DNA of 43,502 bases from Clostridiales bacterium. GTDB lineage: Bacteria; Bacillota; Clostridia; Christensenellales; Aristaeellaceae. The stretch lies in assembly GCA_015056175.1 (NCBI GenBank), contig SVGT01000015.1, positions 1 to 43,502 of the forward strand, in the 5' to 3' direction. The position numbers and the translations under genes were made by a program. Below are positions 15,206 through 23,802 of the stretch, in pieces. Under the pieces are notes generated by a model. That model did not search any database, was not told where the DNA came from, and was given only the letters and a program-made list of their open reading frames with translations. The stretch's first letter is position 1. Every line of letters begins with the position of its first letter.

Positions 15206-16399
15206 TTATTCTTCTTTTCGCCGGAGCATATCCCCGTCTGCCAGTTCAAAGGGGCAGGGTACGTACAAAATCTGATTGGGATGGGGCGCATAGGCCATGC
15301 TTTCGCCGTCTTCGCTGCGGATGTCCGTCACCTGAAAGGATAAACCCGCCTGACGGGGAGAGAGCACCTCCAGCACGTCGCCCACGCGGAAATTGTTGCG
15401 CTGGCGCAGCTTCAGCACGCCGTCCTTGCAATCCAGCACATTGGCCATAAAGCGGAACTGCTGAATGTACTGACCGTCGTTGTGATGATTGCGGATGATC
15501 TCGCCATGATAAAACCCGGTGGCGTAGGGACGGTGCTGGATGCGCTCCAGTTCCTCCCTGCACCAGGACAGGGGCATGGTACCATCCAGCGCCCTGCGGT
15601 AGGCGTTGACCACGGTGGCCACATAGTACGCCGTTTTCATGCGCCCTTCGATCTTGAAGGACGCAACGCCTGCATCACGCAGTTCGGAAAGCAAATCCAC
15701 CGCGCACAGATCGTGGCTGGAGAGCACGGTGGTAAAGCCGTCCTCCTCCTCCACGGGGAAGTATTCGCCGGGCCGCTTTTCCTCCATCAGCGCATAGCTC
15801 CACCTGCAGCTCTGGGTGCATTCGCCCCGGTTGCCGCTGCGGCCCGTCAGATAGGAAGAAATGATGCAGCGGCCCGAGTACGCCATGCACATGGCGCCGT
15901 GCACAAAGGCTTCCAATTCCACTTCGGGATCCAGCTTTTCGCGGAGCGCGCGGATCTGCTCCACCGTCATTTCCCGCGCCAGCACGATGCGCCTGGCGCC
16001 CAGGGCTTTGTATACCTGCGCCGTGGCATAGTTCATGCAGTTGGCCTGGGTGCTGACGTGGATGTCCAGTTCAGGCGCAGCCTTTTTGAACTCCGCCATC
16101 ACGCCCAGATCGGAAATAATGGCGGCATCCGCCCCGGCATCCCGCAGGAAGCGGGCGTATTCCCCGCAGGCGGGGATCTCATCGTTATTGGCAAAGGCGT
16201 TGACGGTCACATACAGCTTTTTGCCCCGCTCGTGCAGGTATTGTGCCGCAAGGGCAATATCCTCCCTGGCAAAGCCCGCCTTCTTGGCACGCAGCTGCAA
16301 AAGATCGCCGCCGATATATACTGCATCCGCCCCGTAGAGCGCCGCAGCCTTCAAGCTTTCAAAATCGCCTGCAGGCGACAAAAGTTCCGGTTTGTTCAT
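15206..16399 (-). CDS. U32-family protein (TrhP/YegQ-like tRNA hydroxylation or collagenase-like)
   Basis: A 397-residue cytoplasmic protein of family U32. MNKPELLSPAGDFESLKAA plus GADAVYIGG is the standard opening of the TIM-barrel-like core. EAFVHGAMCMAYSGRC and SGNRGECTQSCRW carry the conserved cysteines C171, C178, C194 and C198, which are thought to hold an Fe-S cluster. HDLCAVD and FKIEGRMK are also family blocks. Members labelled peptidases (PrtC) are now linked in part to 5-hydroxyuridine formation at tRNA position 34 (TrhP/YrrO/YegQ); ubiquinone synthesis paralogs are not expected in Clostridia. The C-terminal beta-barrel (FRVGDVLEVLSP) is kept. Full-length, with its own minus-strand promoter. 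The physiological role is not settled from sequence. Confidence 0.85.
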   Translation of the reverse strand: MNKPELLSPAGDFESLKAAALYGADAVYIGGDLLQLRAKKAGFAREDIALAAQYLHERGKKLYVTVNAFANNDEIPACGEYARFLRDAGADAAIISDLGVMAEFKKAAPELDIHVSTQANCMNYATAQVYKALGARRIVLAREMTVEQIRALREKLDPEVELEAFVHGAMCMAYSGRCIISSYLTGRSGNRGECTQSCRWSYALMEEKRPGEYFPVEEEDGFTTVLSSHDLCAVDLLSELRDAGVASFKIEGRMKTAYYVATVVNAYRRALDGTMPLSWCREELERIQHRPYATGFYHGEIIRNHHNDGQYIQQFRFMANVLDCKDGVLKLRQRNNFRVGDVLEVLSPRQAGLSFQVTDIRSEDGESMAYAPHPNQILYVPCPFELADGDMLRRKEE

Positions 16400-16427
16400 G
16401 GAAGCCTCCGTTCATCTGTTCCACTCC

Positions 16428-16456
16428 ATTGTATCATCCGCGGCACGTTTTCACAA
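16428..16456 (-). promoter_or_regulatory. Promoter of the U32 gene
   Basis: On the minus strand TTGTGA (16456-16451), 17 nt, TACAAT (16433-16428), about 30 nt before the ATG. Confidence 0.6.
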
Positions 16457-16492
16457 GCGGGCGCATAGCATAAATGCAAGGAGCGTGACAGC

Positions 16493-16978
16493 ATGTTTTT
16501 TCTCCCCTACGACCGCGCCAAGGCCGTGCGCTATGCCCGGAAATGGGCGCTTTATCGCAACCCTGCCTATTACGATTTTGAGTTGCTGGGCGGCGATTGC
16601 ACCAATTTTGCCTCCCAGTGCATTTTTGCAGGCTGCGGCGTGATGAACCTGACCCCCACCTTTGGATGGTACTATCGTTCCTCCTACGATCGCGCCCCCG
16701 CCTGGACGGACGTGGATTTTCTGTTTGATTTTCTGACAAACAACAAAGGCGTGGGTCCCTTTGGCCGGGAGATCGGAAGCCGGGATATCCTTCCCGGGGA
16801 TATCGTGCAGTTTGGCAAGCAAAGCGGCGATTTTTATCACAGCCCCGTGATCACAGAAACGCACCCGGAAATTCTGGTGTGCGCCCACAGCCGGGACCGA
16901 CTGGATGCCCCCCTTTCTTCCTATTTGTATGAACGGGTCCGCTTCATCCGCATCGACGGCGCACGCAGGGACGGGTGA
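16493..16978 (+). CDS. Amidase_6-type (papain-like) hydrolase, no signal peptide
   Basis: A 161-residue protein matching the Amidase_6 domain. The opening YDRAKAVRYARKWALYRN and GGDCTNFASQC are its hallmark; Cys36 is the nucleophile and His116 (DFYHSPV) the base. SRDILPGDIVQF is the usual strand before the His. The family cuts amide bonds in peptidoglycan or peptides and is mostly found attached to spore or cell-wall proteins. Here there is no signal peptide or wall-binding part, so either it acts in the cytoplasm or mother cell, or it leaves without a signal. ATG follows AAGGAG. It lies 93 nt before the glycyl-radical enzyme start, but that gene has its own promoter. The substrate is unknown. 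Confidence 0.78.
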   Translation: MFFLPYDRAKAVRYARKWALYRNPAYYDFELLGGDCTNFASQCIFAGCGVMNLTPTFGWYYRSSYDRAPAWTDVDFLFDFLTNNKGVGPFGREIGSRDILPGDIVQFGKQSGDFYHSPVITETHPEILVCAHSRDRLDAPLSSYLYERVRFIRIDGARRDG

Positions 16979-16993
16979 ATTTTGCCTATCAGC

Positions 16994-17022
16994 TTGAATG
17001 TCAGCCCTGCTTCCATTATAAT
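16994..17022 (+). promoter_or_regulatory. Sigma-A promoter of the glycyl-radical operon
   Basis: TTGAAT (16994-16999), 17 nt, TATAAT (17017-17022). It sits downstream of the in-frame codon at 16982, which therefore cannot be the main start of the glycyl-radical enzyme. Confidence 0.75.
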
Positions 17023-17071
17023 AAAAATGCATACAGCCATCCATATCCGTGCGATACATGAGGTGATCCGC

Positions 17072-19225
17072 ATGATTTTTCCTACCGCATCCAATACCCG
17101 CCGTCCCATCCGGCTTTCTCAGGCTACCCGCCGGTGGGCCTGGAGCTCCATGCACGGCGTTTACGGCGACGAGGCGCAGGCGCATCGGGCCGTCCTTATT
17201 CCCAAGGACGAACAGTTTGAAAAGCTCCCCCTCATCGACCGGCAGGACGAGGCGCTTTTGCAGGTCTGCCGCCATGCGCCGCTGCGCATCTGCGATGAGG
17301 AATTGATTTCCGGCAGCGCCACGCTGGGCGTGGCCTTCCGCTTTGACGGCCACTGGCACAGCCTGCCGGCGCTGTATGAAGGAGAGCCCCTGGCAGGCGG
17401 CGCCAGCCATCTGACGCTTCATTTTACCCGTGCGCTTTGCCAAGGCGTGGACAGCTACGAAAAAGAGATCCTCACCCGCATGCAGGACGCCGCCTTGACG
17501 CCCGCACAGCAGCGGTACCTGAAAAGCCTGCTTAACGTCATCGACGGCATGCGGATTTTCCACAAACGGTATCTGGATGCGACCAAAGACACAAAACCTG
17601 CTATCCATGCGCTGCTCCGGCAGGTACCCTTTTCTCCTGCCCGCACCTTCCACGAGGCGGTGCAGAGCCTGTGGTTTGTGTTTGTCTACACCCGCTTGCT
17701 GGGCTCTTGGCCCGGCATCGGACGCATGGACGCGCTGCTTGGCCCCTATCTGAAAAAGGATCTGGAAAACGGCACGCTGACCCGGGATCAGGCACGGGAG
17801 ATCCTGGCCTCCTTCTTCATCAAGGGCTGCGAATGGATCGAAAACCCGCCACCCGGCACCGGCGACGCCCAGCACTACCAGAACCTGGTGCTGGCAGGAC
17901 GGGATGAACAGGGCCGGGAAACCGCCAACGAGGTCACTTACCTGATTCTGGATATCGTGGAGGAGCTGGGCATTTCGGATTTCCCCATCACCATGCGCAT
18001 CCATGAGAAGACCCCCGAAAAGCTTTTGCGGAAAATCGCCCGCGTCATGCGTCACGGCGGCGGCGTGATCGCCGTTTATAATGAAGAAATGGTGTTCCAG
18101 ACACTGCGGGATCAGGGCTATCCCGCACACGAGATCCCGCTTTTTGCCAACGACGGCTGCTGGGAGGTGCAGATCCCCGGCTGCACCTGTTTTTCCTACA
18201 CGCCCATGGACGCCCTACAGGCGCTGAACCGTGCCATCGGCGCGGACAGGGAGGGTGATATTCCCGCCTTTTCCTCCATAGAAGATGTGTATGAAGCCTT
18301 CCTCCGGGAGCTGGACAGGGATATCGAAGACATATGGCAGCTGAGCGTCGGCAGTGCGTACAAAAACACCGGCGGCATATGGCACGGTCATCACCCTCCC
18401 TATACCGCACCTGTGGATCTTTTTGAGGACGGCTGCATCCAAAACGCCCGCAGCTATTATGATCTGGGCCCCCGCTACACCGTGCGCTCGCCCCACATCG
18501 GCGGTGCGCCGGATGCAAGCAACAGCTTATACGCCATCGAAAAGGCCGTGTTCTCGGATCATCTTCTCACCTTCCCGGAATTGATCCGCTGCCTTCGCAC
18601 CAACTGGGCGGGACAGGAAGCGCTGCGGCTGATGATCAAAAACAAATACACCTACTACGGCAACGATTTTGACGAAAGCGACCGCTGGCACACCCGGGTG
18701 CTGGACGATTTTGCCGCGCTGGTCAGCGCCTGTGAAAGGCGGCACAATCCCTGCCCCGTTAGATTCATCCCCGGCGTCAGCACCTTTGGCCGTCAGGTGG
18801 ACTGGCTTCCCTACCGCACCGCCACCGCCTTTGGCGCGCGCAAGGGCGAGATCCTGGCCGGCAACGATTCCCCCACCCCCGGCACCGACGCCCTGGGCGC
18901 CACCGCCGTCATCCGTTCCCACTGCAAGGCAAATCTGGTGCGTCAGCAATGCGGCGCAGCGCTGGATCTGAAGATCTTCCCCGATTCCTTGAAGGGCGAA
19001 AACGGTATTCTGGCGCTGAAAAGCATGATCAGGGGCTTCGTGGCGCTGGGCGGATTGTTTCTACAGATCGATACTGTGGATACGCAGACGCTGCTTGAGG
19101 CGCGGGAGCATCCGGAGCAATACAAAACACTGTCCGTGCGCGTATCCGGCTGGAACGCCCGCTTTGTCACGTTGTGCCGGGAATGGCAGGATATGATCAT
19201 CCAGAGAACCACGCAGAATATGTAA
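17072..19225 (+). CDS. Glycyl-radical enzyme of the pyruvate formate-lyase family, substrate unknown
   Basis: A 717-residue glycyl-radical enzyme. NDGCWEVQIPG holds the active-site Cys363 and Glu365 (GCxE), the arrangement of dehydratases and C-N or C-O lyases rather than PFL itself, which has Cys-Cys. RVSGWNARF carries the radical-bearing Gly693. NGAALDIK-like (QCGAALDLKIFPDSLKGE) and GSAYKNTGG blocks are present. Such enzymes are usually 760-850 residues, so this one is short, mainly at the N-terminus, with no frameshift seen. ATG 17072 is chosen because AGGTGAT precedes it and a sigma-A promoter lies just upstream. The activase follows by 10 nt. No microcompartment or transporter gene is adjacent, so the substrate cannot be inferred from context. 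Its oxygen sensitivity implies an anaerobe. Confidence 0.85.
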   Translation: MIFPTASNTRRPIRLSQATRRWAWSSMHGVYGDEAQAHRAVLIPKDEQFEKLPLIDRQDEALLQVCRHAPLRICDEELISGSATLGVAFRFDGHWHSLPALYEGEPLAGGASHLTLHFTRALCQGVDSYEKEILTRMQDAALTPAQQRYLKSLLNVIDGMRIFHKRYLDATKDTKPAIHALLRQVPFSPARTFHEAVQSLWFVFVYTRLLGSWPGIGRMDALLGPYLKKDLENGTLTRDQAREILASFFIKGCEWIENPPPGTGDAQHYQNLVLAGRDEQGRETANEVTYLILDIVEELGISDFPITMRIHEKTPEKLLRKIARVMRHGGGVIAVYNEEMVFQTLRDQGYPAHEIPLFANDGCWEVQIPGCTCFSYTPMDALQALNRAIGADREGDIPAFSSIEDVYEAFLRELDRDIEDIWQLSVGSAYKNTGGIWHGHHPPYTAPVDLFEDGCIQNARSYYDLGPRYTVRSPHIGGAPDASNSLYAIEKAVFSDHLLTFPELIRCLRTNWAGQEALRLMIKNKYTYYGNDFDESDRWHTRVLDDFAALVSACERRHNPCPVRFIPGVSTFGRQVDWLPYRTATAFGARKGEILAGNDSPTPGTDALGATAVIRSHCKANLVRQQCGAALDLKIFPDSLKGENGILALKSMIRGFVALGGLFLQIDTVDTQTLLEAREHPEQYKTLSVRVSGWNARFVTLCREWQDMIIQRTTQNM

Positions 19226-19235
19226 AGGAAATTGT

Positions 19236-20132
19236 ATGTCTTCCTATTTATTTCCCGTTACCCGGGTGCAGCGCTTCTGCACCCACGACGGCCCGGGCAT
19301 ACGCACCACCGTATTCCTCAAGGGCTGTCCTTTGCGCTGCCTGTGGTGTCACAATCCGGAAACCCAGAGCCCCCGTCCCCAGTATTTTTATTCGGACAAC
19401 CTGTGCATTCGCTGCGAAGGCTGTGCGCAGATATGCAAACACGGCGTCCATGCCTTTGCAGGCAGCGGCCACATCCTGAACAGAACGCTTTGCCAGGGCT
19501 GCATGCAGTGCGTATCCTGCTGCCCTTCCGGGGCGCTGGAAAGCTGCCGGAAGCCGATGAGCGCAGACGACATCCTTCAGGAGGTGCTGCGGGACAAAGC
19601 CTTTTACGGAAAGGACGGCGGCGTTACCCTGTCCGGCGGCGAACCCATGTTCCACGGCGAAAACACCGCAGCGCTGCTTGCCGCCTGCAAAAATCACCGT
19701 CTGCATACCGCCCTTGAAACCTGCGGGTATTTTGATGATGCGCTGCTTGCCTCCCTCGTGCCTGTCACCGATCTGTTTTTGTGGGATATCAAGGATACCT
19801 GCCCGGAGCGCCACAGACAGTATACCGGCGCGCTTCCGGACAGGATCTGCCGAAATCTCCTGCTGGCAGACGGCATGGGCGCAAAAACGGTGCTGCGCTG
19901 CATCATGGTAGCCGGCGTCAACATGGATGCCGCTCATTACGACGGCATCGCCCGTCTGTACAATTCACTCCGCAACTGCCGCGGCGTGGAGCTGCTCCCC
20001 TACCATACCTTCGGCGAAAGTAAGTCCGGGCAGCTGGGACAGGAAACAAAGCCCCACCCTGAATGGATTCCCGACGCGGAAAGCCTGCAAAAAGCTAGGC
20101 AAACCCTTAAAAAGCACGTCAAACTGCTCTAA
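19236..20132 (+). CDS. Radical-SAM activating enzyme for the glycyl-radical protein
   Basis: A 298-residue radical-SAM enzyme. CxxxCxxC is at C31, C35 and C38 (KGCPLRCLWCHNPE), which binds the 4Fe-4S that cleaves SAM. A ferredoxin-like insert adds two clusters, C57-C60-C63-C67 and C86-C89-C92-C96, as in activases of glycerol dehydratase, choline lyase and other non-PFL members. TLSGGEPMFH is the SAM-binding GGE motif. LWDIKDT and YHTFGESK-like ends are normal. It should abstract hydrogen from Gly693 of the preceding enzyme. Ten nt separate the genes and AGGAAA precedes the ATG, so they form one operon. A terminator follows at 20137. Confidence 0.9.
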   Translation: MSSYLFPVTRVQRFCTHDGPGIRTTVFLKGCPLRCLWCHNPETQSPRPQYFYSDNLCIRCEGCAQICKHGVHAFAGSGHILNRTLCQGCMQCVSCCPSGALESCRKPMSADDILQEVLRDKAFYGKDGGVTLSGGEPMFHGENTAALLAACKNHRLHTALETCGYFDDALLASLVPVTDLFLWDIKDTCPERHRQYTGALPDRICRNLLLADGMGAKTVLRCIMVAGVNMDAAHYDGIARLYNSLRNCRGVELLPYHTFGESKSGQLGQETKPHPEWIPDAESLQKARQTLKKHVKLL

Positions 20133-20136
20133 GTGC

Positions 20137-20163
20137 AAAAGGACGCATACAGCATCCTTTTTT
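20137..20163 (+). terminator. Terminator of the glycyl-radical operon
   Basis: AAAAGGACGC, loop ATACA, GCATCCTTTTTT: a 10-position stem with one mismatch and a T-run. Confidence 0.75.
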
Positions 20164-20220
20164 CATTCCGCAGGGTTCTCTTTTTTTCAGAAAAACCTTA
20201 CAAATTCCCTCCGGGCATAC

Positions 20221-20249
20221 TTGAGGAATCAAAAAAAGTATGTTAGAAT
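20221..20249 (+). promoter_or_regulatory. Promoter of the OhrR-like gene
   Basis: TTGAGG (20221-20226), 17 nt, TAGAAT (20244-20249), 47 nt before the ATG. Overlap with a GTTAAC-centred element at 20252 may be relevant for self-control, but no clear palindrome of OhrR type is seen. Confidence 0.55.
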
Positions 20250-20296
20250 AAGTTAACACATGTAAAGGCAGCCGCCGCTGCCCATGGGAGGCCCAC

Positions 20297-20740
20297 ATGA
20301 GCAATTCTGTATTTGATCCTTTGAAGCTGGAAAACCAGCTTTGTTTTCCTCTTTATGCCGCATCCAAGGAAGTTATCCGCCGCTACAAGCCCTTTCTGGA
20401 TCCGCTGGATCTGACCTACACCCAGTATATTACCCTGATGGTTTTGTGGGACGAAAAGAAAATGAGCGTCAAGGACCTGGGCGAAAGGCTGTATCTGGAT
20501 TCCGGCACCATGACGCCCGTGCTCAAAAAACTGGAGAGCAAGCAGTACATCCGCCGCTCCCGCGCCCCGCAGGATGAGCGCAGCGTGATCATCACGCTGA
20601 CGGACGAGGGCATGGCGCTGAAGGAAAAGGCGTCCCAGATCCCCGCCTCCATGTCCGGCTGCATCATGCTCACCCGTCAGGAAGCGGAGATCCTGCACGG
20701 TCTGCTCAGCAAAATTCTCATCGGTCTTGAAAACGAGTGA
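20297..20740 (+). CDS. OhrR-like MarR-family repressor
   Basis: A 147-residue winged-helix regulator. The opening KLENQLCFPLYAASKE is almost the same as in Bacillus OhrR, with the peroxide-sensing Cys at position 16. The DNA-binding helix region LGERLYLDSGTMTPVLKKLE and the wing SRAPQDERSVIITLT are intact. OhrR proteins leave DNA when organic peroxides or HOCl oxidise the Cys. There is only one further Cys, C57-like positions being absent apart from the C-terminal SGCIM, so a one- or two-Cys mechanism is open. The normal partner ohr is not adjacent; two MATE exporter genes follow instead, the first with its own promoter. The gene has its own terminator. Control of the exporters is inferred only. 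Confidence 0.88.
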   Translation: MSNSVFDPLKLENQLCFPLYAASKEVIRRYKPFLDPLDLTYTQYITLMVLWDEKKMSVKDLGERLYLDSGTMTPVLKKLESKQYIRRSRAPQDERSVIITLTDEGMALKEKASQIPASMSGCIMLTRQEAEILHGLLSKILIGLENE

Positions 20741-20755
20741 TCCCTGCGGTTTACC

Positions 20756-20783
20756 CGGCACGCTATATGCGTGCCGTTTTTTT
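20756..20783 (+). terminator. Terminator after the OhrR-like gene
   Basis: CGGCACGC, loop TATAT, GCGTGCCG, then seven T. Confidence 0.92.
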
Positions 20784-20818
20784 GTCACAATTCAGATTGT
20801 CTTAAAATTGTGCATTTA

Positions 20819-20848
20819 TTGACACAGCGGAATAAATGGTGTTACACT
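20819..20848 (+). promoter_or_regulatory. Promoter of the first MATE gene
   Basis: TTGACA (20819-20824), 18 nt, TACACT (20843-20848). Confidence 0.65.
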
Positions 20849-20889
20849 GGTTTTTAGTATGATATGAAGAAGAAGGACGGTACACTTCT

Positions 20890-22311
20890 ATGGCTCGACA
20901 AAAGCTGGATCTGACAGACGGCCGCTCGCCAATCAAAAACATCATGTGGCTGGCGTGGCCGCTGTTTGTGGAACAGATCCTCTCCACGCTGGTCAGCGTG
21001 GCGGACACCTCCATGGTCGGCGCGCTGGGCGTCAATGCCACCGCGTCGGTCTCCATCTCCAACTCCTTTGTGTTCCTCATCAACGGCGTCGTCATCGCCA
21101 TGGGCGTAGGTCTGACCGCTTATGTCGCCCGCAGCGTAGGCGCCAAGAATTATGAAGCCGCCAAATCCTATATCCGTCACGCATTTTTGCTGCTTGGCTT
21201 CATCGGCCTGCCCATGGCCATCGTGGTGGCCTGCCTCCACCGTCTGATCCCCCAGTGGATGGGCGCCGCTCCCGAAATTCTGGATGACGCCGCAGCCTAC
21301 GTGCTGATCACCAGCATTTTCCGCGTGTTTACCATGGCCATGATGGTGCTTGGCAGCGTGTTCCGCGGCAGAGGCGATACCAAAACGCCCCTGCGCATCA
21401 ACATTCTGGTCAACCTGCTTAATGTGTGCGGCAACTATCTGCTCATCAACCAGCCTCACACCATCCAGATCGGCAGCTTTTCCATGCCCATGTGGGGCGC
21501 AGGCCTGGGCGTACGCGGCGCGGCGCTGTCCACCGGCTTTTCCTGGTTTGTGGGCGGCTCGCTGATGGCCATCATGCTCTTTACCAAAAAGGATCCCACC
21601 CGCATTTCCCTGAAGGATTCCTTTAAGCCCGATTGGGCGCTGATCAAGCGCGTGGTCAATTTGTCCGTTCCCGCCATGCTGGAGCGTCTGTGCATGTCCT
21701 CCGCCGGCATCCTGGTCACCAAGTCCATCGCCACACTGGGCACCGTGGCCGTGGCCGCAAACTCTCTGTACCTGACGGCCGAATCCATTTCCTATATGCC
21801 GGGCTTTGCCTTTGCAACGGCTACCACCACGCTGGTGGGTCAGAGCCTGGGCGCCAAAAAGCCGGACCTTGCCAAGCGCTACACCCGCCTGACCATCACC
21901 ATGGGCTGCTCGCTTCTGACGCTGGCAGGCGTTGGTCTGTACGTATTTGCAGAACCCCTGGTGCGCTTCTTCACGCCGGATGCCGCCGCCATTGAACTGG
22001 CCGGTCAGTGCCTGCGCATCGCCGCCTTCGTGCAGCCCTTCCAGTGCGGCGCCTGGATCTATGCCGGTGCGCTCCGCGGCGCAGGCGATACCAAGTATCC
22101 CATGTACATCACCGTGTGCTGCAACTGGGGCATCCGTACGCTGGGCGCCGTGCTGTGTATCCGCGTGCTGGGCCTTGGTCTTCCCGCCGCCGTCATGTGC
22201 ACCGTGTTTGACAACACCATGCGCTGTGTGCTCAACTATCTGCGTTTCCGCACCGGCAAGTGGCAGTACGCCATCAAGGACGATCCCAAGACTGCCAAAG
22301 CCGCTGGCTGA
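20890..22311 (+). CDS. MATE family multidrug/metabolite exporter
   Basis: A 473-residue inner-membrane protein with 12 predicted hydrophobic segments in two MATE repeats, using Na+ or H+ to drive export. Repeat one: PIKNIMWLAWPLFVEQILST, VADTSMVGALG and GSVFRGRGDTKTP. Repeat two: SVPAMLERLCMS, ATATTTLVGQSLGAKKPD and ALRGAGDTKYPM. The paired G-D-T-K loops are typical. Length is normal. It has its own promoter and is followed by a hairpin, then by a second MATE gene. The two share only general similarity, so this is not a recent duplicate. Position after an OhrR-like gene hints at stress-linked export. The transported compound is unknown. Confidence 0.9.
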   Translation: MARQKLDLTDGRSPIKNIMWLAWPLFVEQILSTLVSVADTSMVGALGVNATASVSISNSFVFLINGVVIAMGVGLTAYVARSVGAKNYEAAKSYIRHAFLLLGFIGLPMAIVVACLHRLIPQWMGAAPEILDDAAAYVLITSIFRVFTMAMMVLGSVFRGRGDTKTPLRINILVNLLNVCGNYLLINQPHTIQIGSFSMPMWGAGLGVRGAALSTGFSWFVGGSLMAIMLFTKKDPTRISLKDSFKPDWALIKRVVNLSVPAMLERLCMSSAGILVTKSIATLGTVAVAANSLYLTAESISYMPGFAFATATTTLVGQSLGAKKPDLAKRYTRLTITMGCSLLTLAGVGLYVFAEPLVRFFTPDAAAIELAGQCLRIAAFVQPFQCGAWIYAGALRGAGDTKYPMYITVCCNWGIRTLGAVLCIRVLGLGLPAAVMCTVFDNTMRCVLNYLRFRTGKWQYAIKDDPKTAKAAG

Positions 22312-22324
22312 TATACGCCCTCAT

Positions 22325-22347
22325 GCGCCGGGTAACCGGCGCTTTTT
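22325..22347 (+). terminator. Terminator between the two MATE genes
   Basis: GCGCCGG, loop GTAA, CCGGCGC, then TTTTT. No convincing promoter follows, so the second gene may depend on read-through. Confidence 0.85.
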
Positions 22348-22385
22348 CCTTTCATCCCGTTCCCCTTACTTGACAGAAAGCAGGC

Positions 22386-23756
22386 ATGACCATGCAGCGT
22401 ACCAATATCCGGGATTTTACCCGCGGCAATATCACCAAACAGCTTATCACCTTTGCCCTTCCCCTGTTTTTGAGCAACCTTTTGCAGGTGGTCTACAACA
22501 TGGTGGACATGATCGTAGTGGGCAATGTGCTGGGCAAGGAAGGCATCTCCGCCGTATCGGTGGGCGGCGACGTAACCAATCTGCTCACCTTTATTTCCAT
22601 GGGCTTTGCAGCTGCCGGGCAGGTGCTCATCGCCCGGCTCATCGGCGGCAGGCAGGAAAACAAGCTGGGCCGGTTTGTGGGCACCATGTGCGGCTTTCTT
22701 GGGCTTTGCGCGCTGATCCTCACCCTGCTGGGCCTTACCCTCCAGCCGCTGATGCTCCAATGGATGAACACCCCGCAGGAATCTCTTGCCGGCGCAAAAA
22801 GCTATGCCACGGTATCCATGTCCGGCCTGGTGTTCATTTACGGCTATAACGTGGTTTCCGCCATCCTCCGCGGCATGGGCGACAGCCGCCGTCCCTTCAT
22901 TTTTATCTCGCTGGCCGCCGTTACCAATCTGGTGCTGGATATCGTGTTCGTGGTCCTCTTCCGCATGGGCGCAGGCGGCGCGGCGCTGGCCACGGTGATC
23001 AGCCAGGCACTCAGCTTTATTCTGTGCTCCGTGTACCTGATCCGCCACCGCGACGCCTACAAGCTGGATCTTGTACCTGCCCACTTTGTCCGGTGGGATC
23101 GGGACATGCTGCTGTCGCTTGTCAAACTGGGCGTGCCCATGGCCATCAAATCCGCCTCCATCCAGGTAAGCAAGCTGTTTGTCAATTCCTTCATCAACTC
23201 CTACGGCGTGGCCGTCAGCGCCTTTGCCGGCATTGCCAACAAGGTGGCCTCCGTCAGCAACCTGATCTCCAACGCCATGAACACCGCAGGCTCCACGGTG
23301 GTCGGCCAGAACCTGGCGGCAGGCGAATTTGCCCGCGTTAAGAAGATCCTTGTGCGCATCGCGGCCATCACGCTGACCATCGCCGGCCTCTTCTCCCTGT
23401 TCATTTGCCTGTTCCCCGAAGAGATCTTCGGCATCTTTACCACCGACAGCGCCGTCATGATGATCGCAAAGGAATATGTGCCCATCGCCGTGCTGCTCTT
23501 CTTCGGCGCCGCCATGCGCGCCATCATGAACGCGCTGATCAACGGCAGCGGTCATACGAAGATCAATTTTGCCACCGCCATCCTGGACGGCATTGTGATG
23601 CGCATCGGCCTTGCGGTGCTCTTTGGCCTGGTGCTGGATATGCGCCACATGGGCTTCTGGCTGGGCGATGCGCTGGCTGGCTTTACGCCCTTCCTGATCG
23701 GCCTTGTGTTCTACCTGACCGGCGCCTGGAAAAAGCAGACCATGGTCAAAGGCTGA
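22386..23756 (+). CDS. Second MATE family exporter
   Basis: A 456-residue membrane protein with 12 hydrophobic segments. ITKQLITFALPLFLSNLLQVVYN plus MVDMIVVG is the usual MATE opening of the DinF/NorM-like clostridial group, followed by AAGQVLIARLIGGRQ and ILRGMGDSRRP. The second repeat has SVSNLISNAMNTAGSTVVGQ and ALINGSGHTKI. It starts 74 nt after the first MATE gene; ATG 22386 or 22392 are both possible, both behind AGAAAG. A convergent terminator follows. Same class as its neighbour but from another subgroup (for example, G-S-G-H instead of G-A-G-D in the last loop). Substrate unknown. Confidence 0.88.
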   Translation: MTMQRTNIRDFTRGNITKQLITFALPLFLSNLLQVVYNMVDMIVVGNVLGKEGISAVSVGGDVTNLLTFISMGFAAAGQVLIARLIGGRQENKLGRFVGTMCGFLGLCALILTLLGLTLQPLMLQWMNTPQESLAGAKSYATVSMSGLVFIYGYNVVSAILRGMGDSRRPFIFISLAAVTNLVLDIVFVVLFRMGAGGAALATVISQALSFILCSVYLIRHRDAYKLDLVPAHFVRWDRDMLLSLVKLGVPMAIKSASIQVSKLFVNSFINSYGVAVSAFAGIANKVASVSNLISNAMNTAGSTVVGQNLAAGEFARVKKILVRIAAITLTIAGLFSLFICLFPEEIFGIFTTDSAVMMIAKEYVPIAVLLFFGAAMRAIMNALINGSGHTKINFATAILDGIVMRIGLAVLFGLVLDMRHMGFWLGDALAGFTPFLIGLVFYLTGAWKKQTMVKG

Positions 23757-23768
23757 CCTAAAGCAAAC

Positions 23769-23802
23769 AAAACCGCCTCCGGCTTTTCGGAAGCGGTTTT
23801 TA
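23769..23802. terminator. Bidirectional terminator between MATE and AraC genes
   Basis: AAAACCGC...CTCCG, loop, CGGAAGCGGTTTTT. T-runs lie on both sides, so it can end both convergent transcripts. Confidence 0.85.

Noticed and set aside
16982-17071. Upstream extension of the glycyl-radical enzyme
   Set aside because: The TATAAT promoter lies inside it, and a good ribosome site precedes ATG 17072.
22371-22399. TTGACA before the second MATE gene as a -35 box
   Set aside because: The matching -10 would fall inside the coding region and is not AT-rich.
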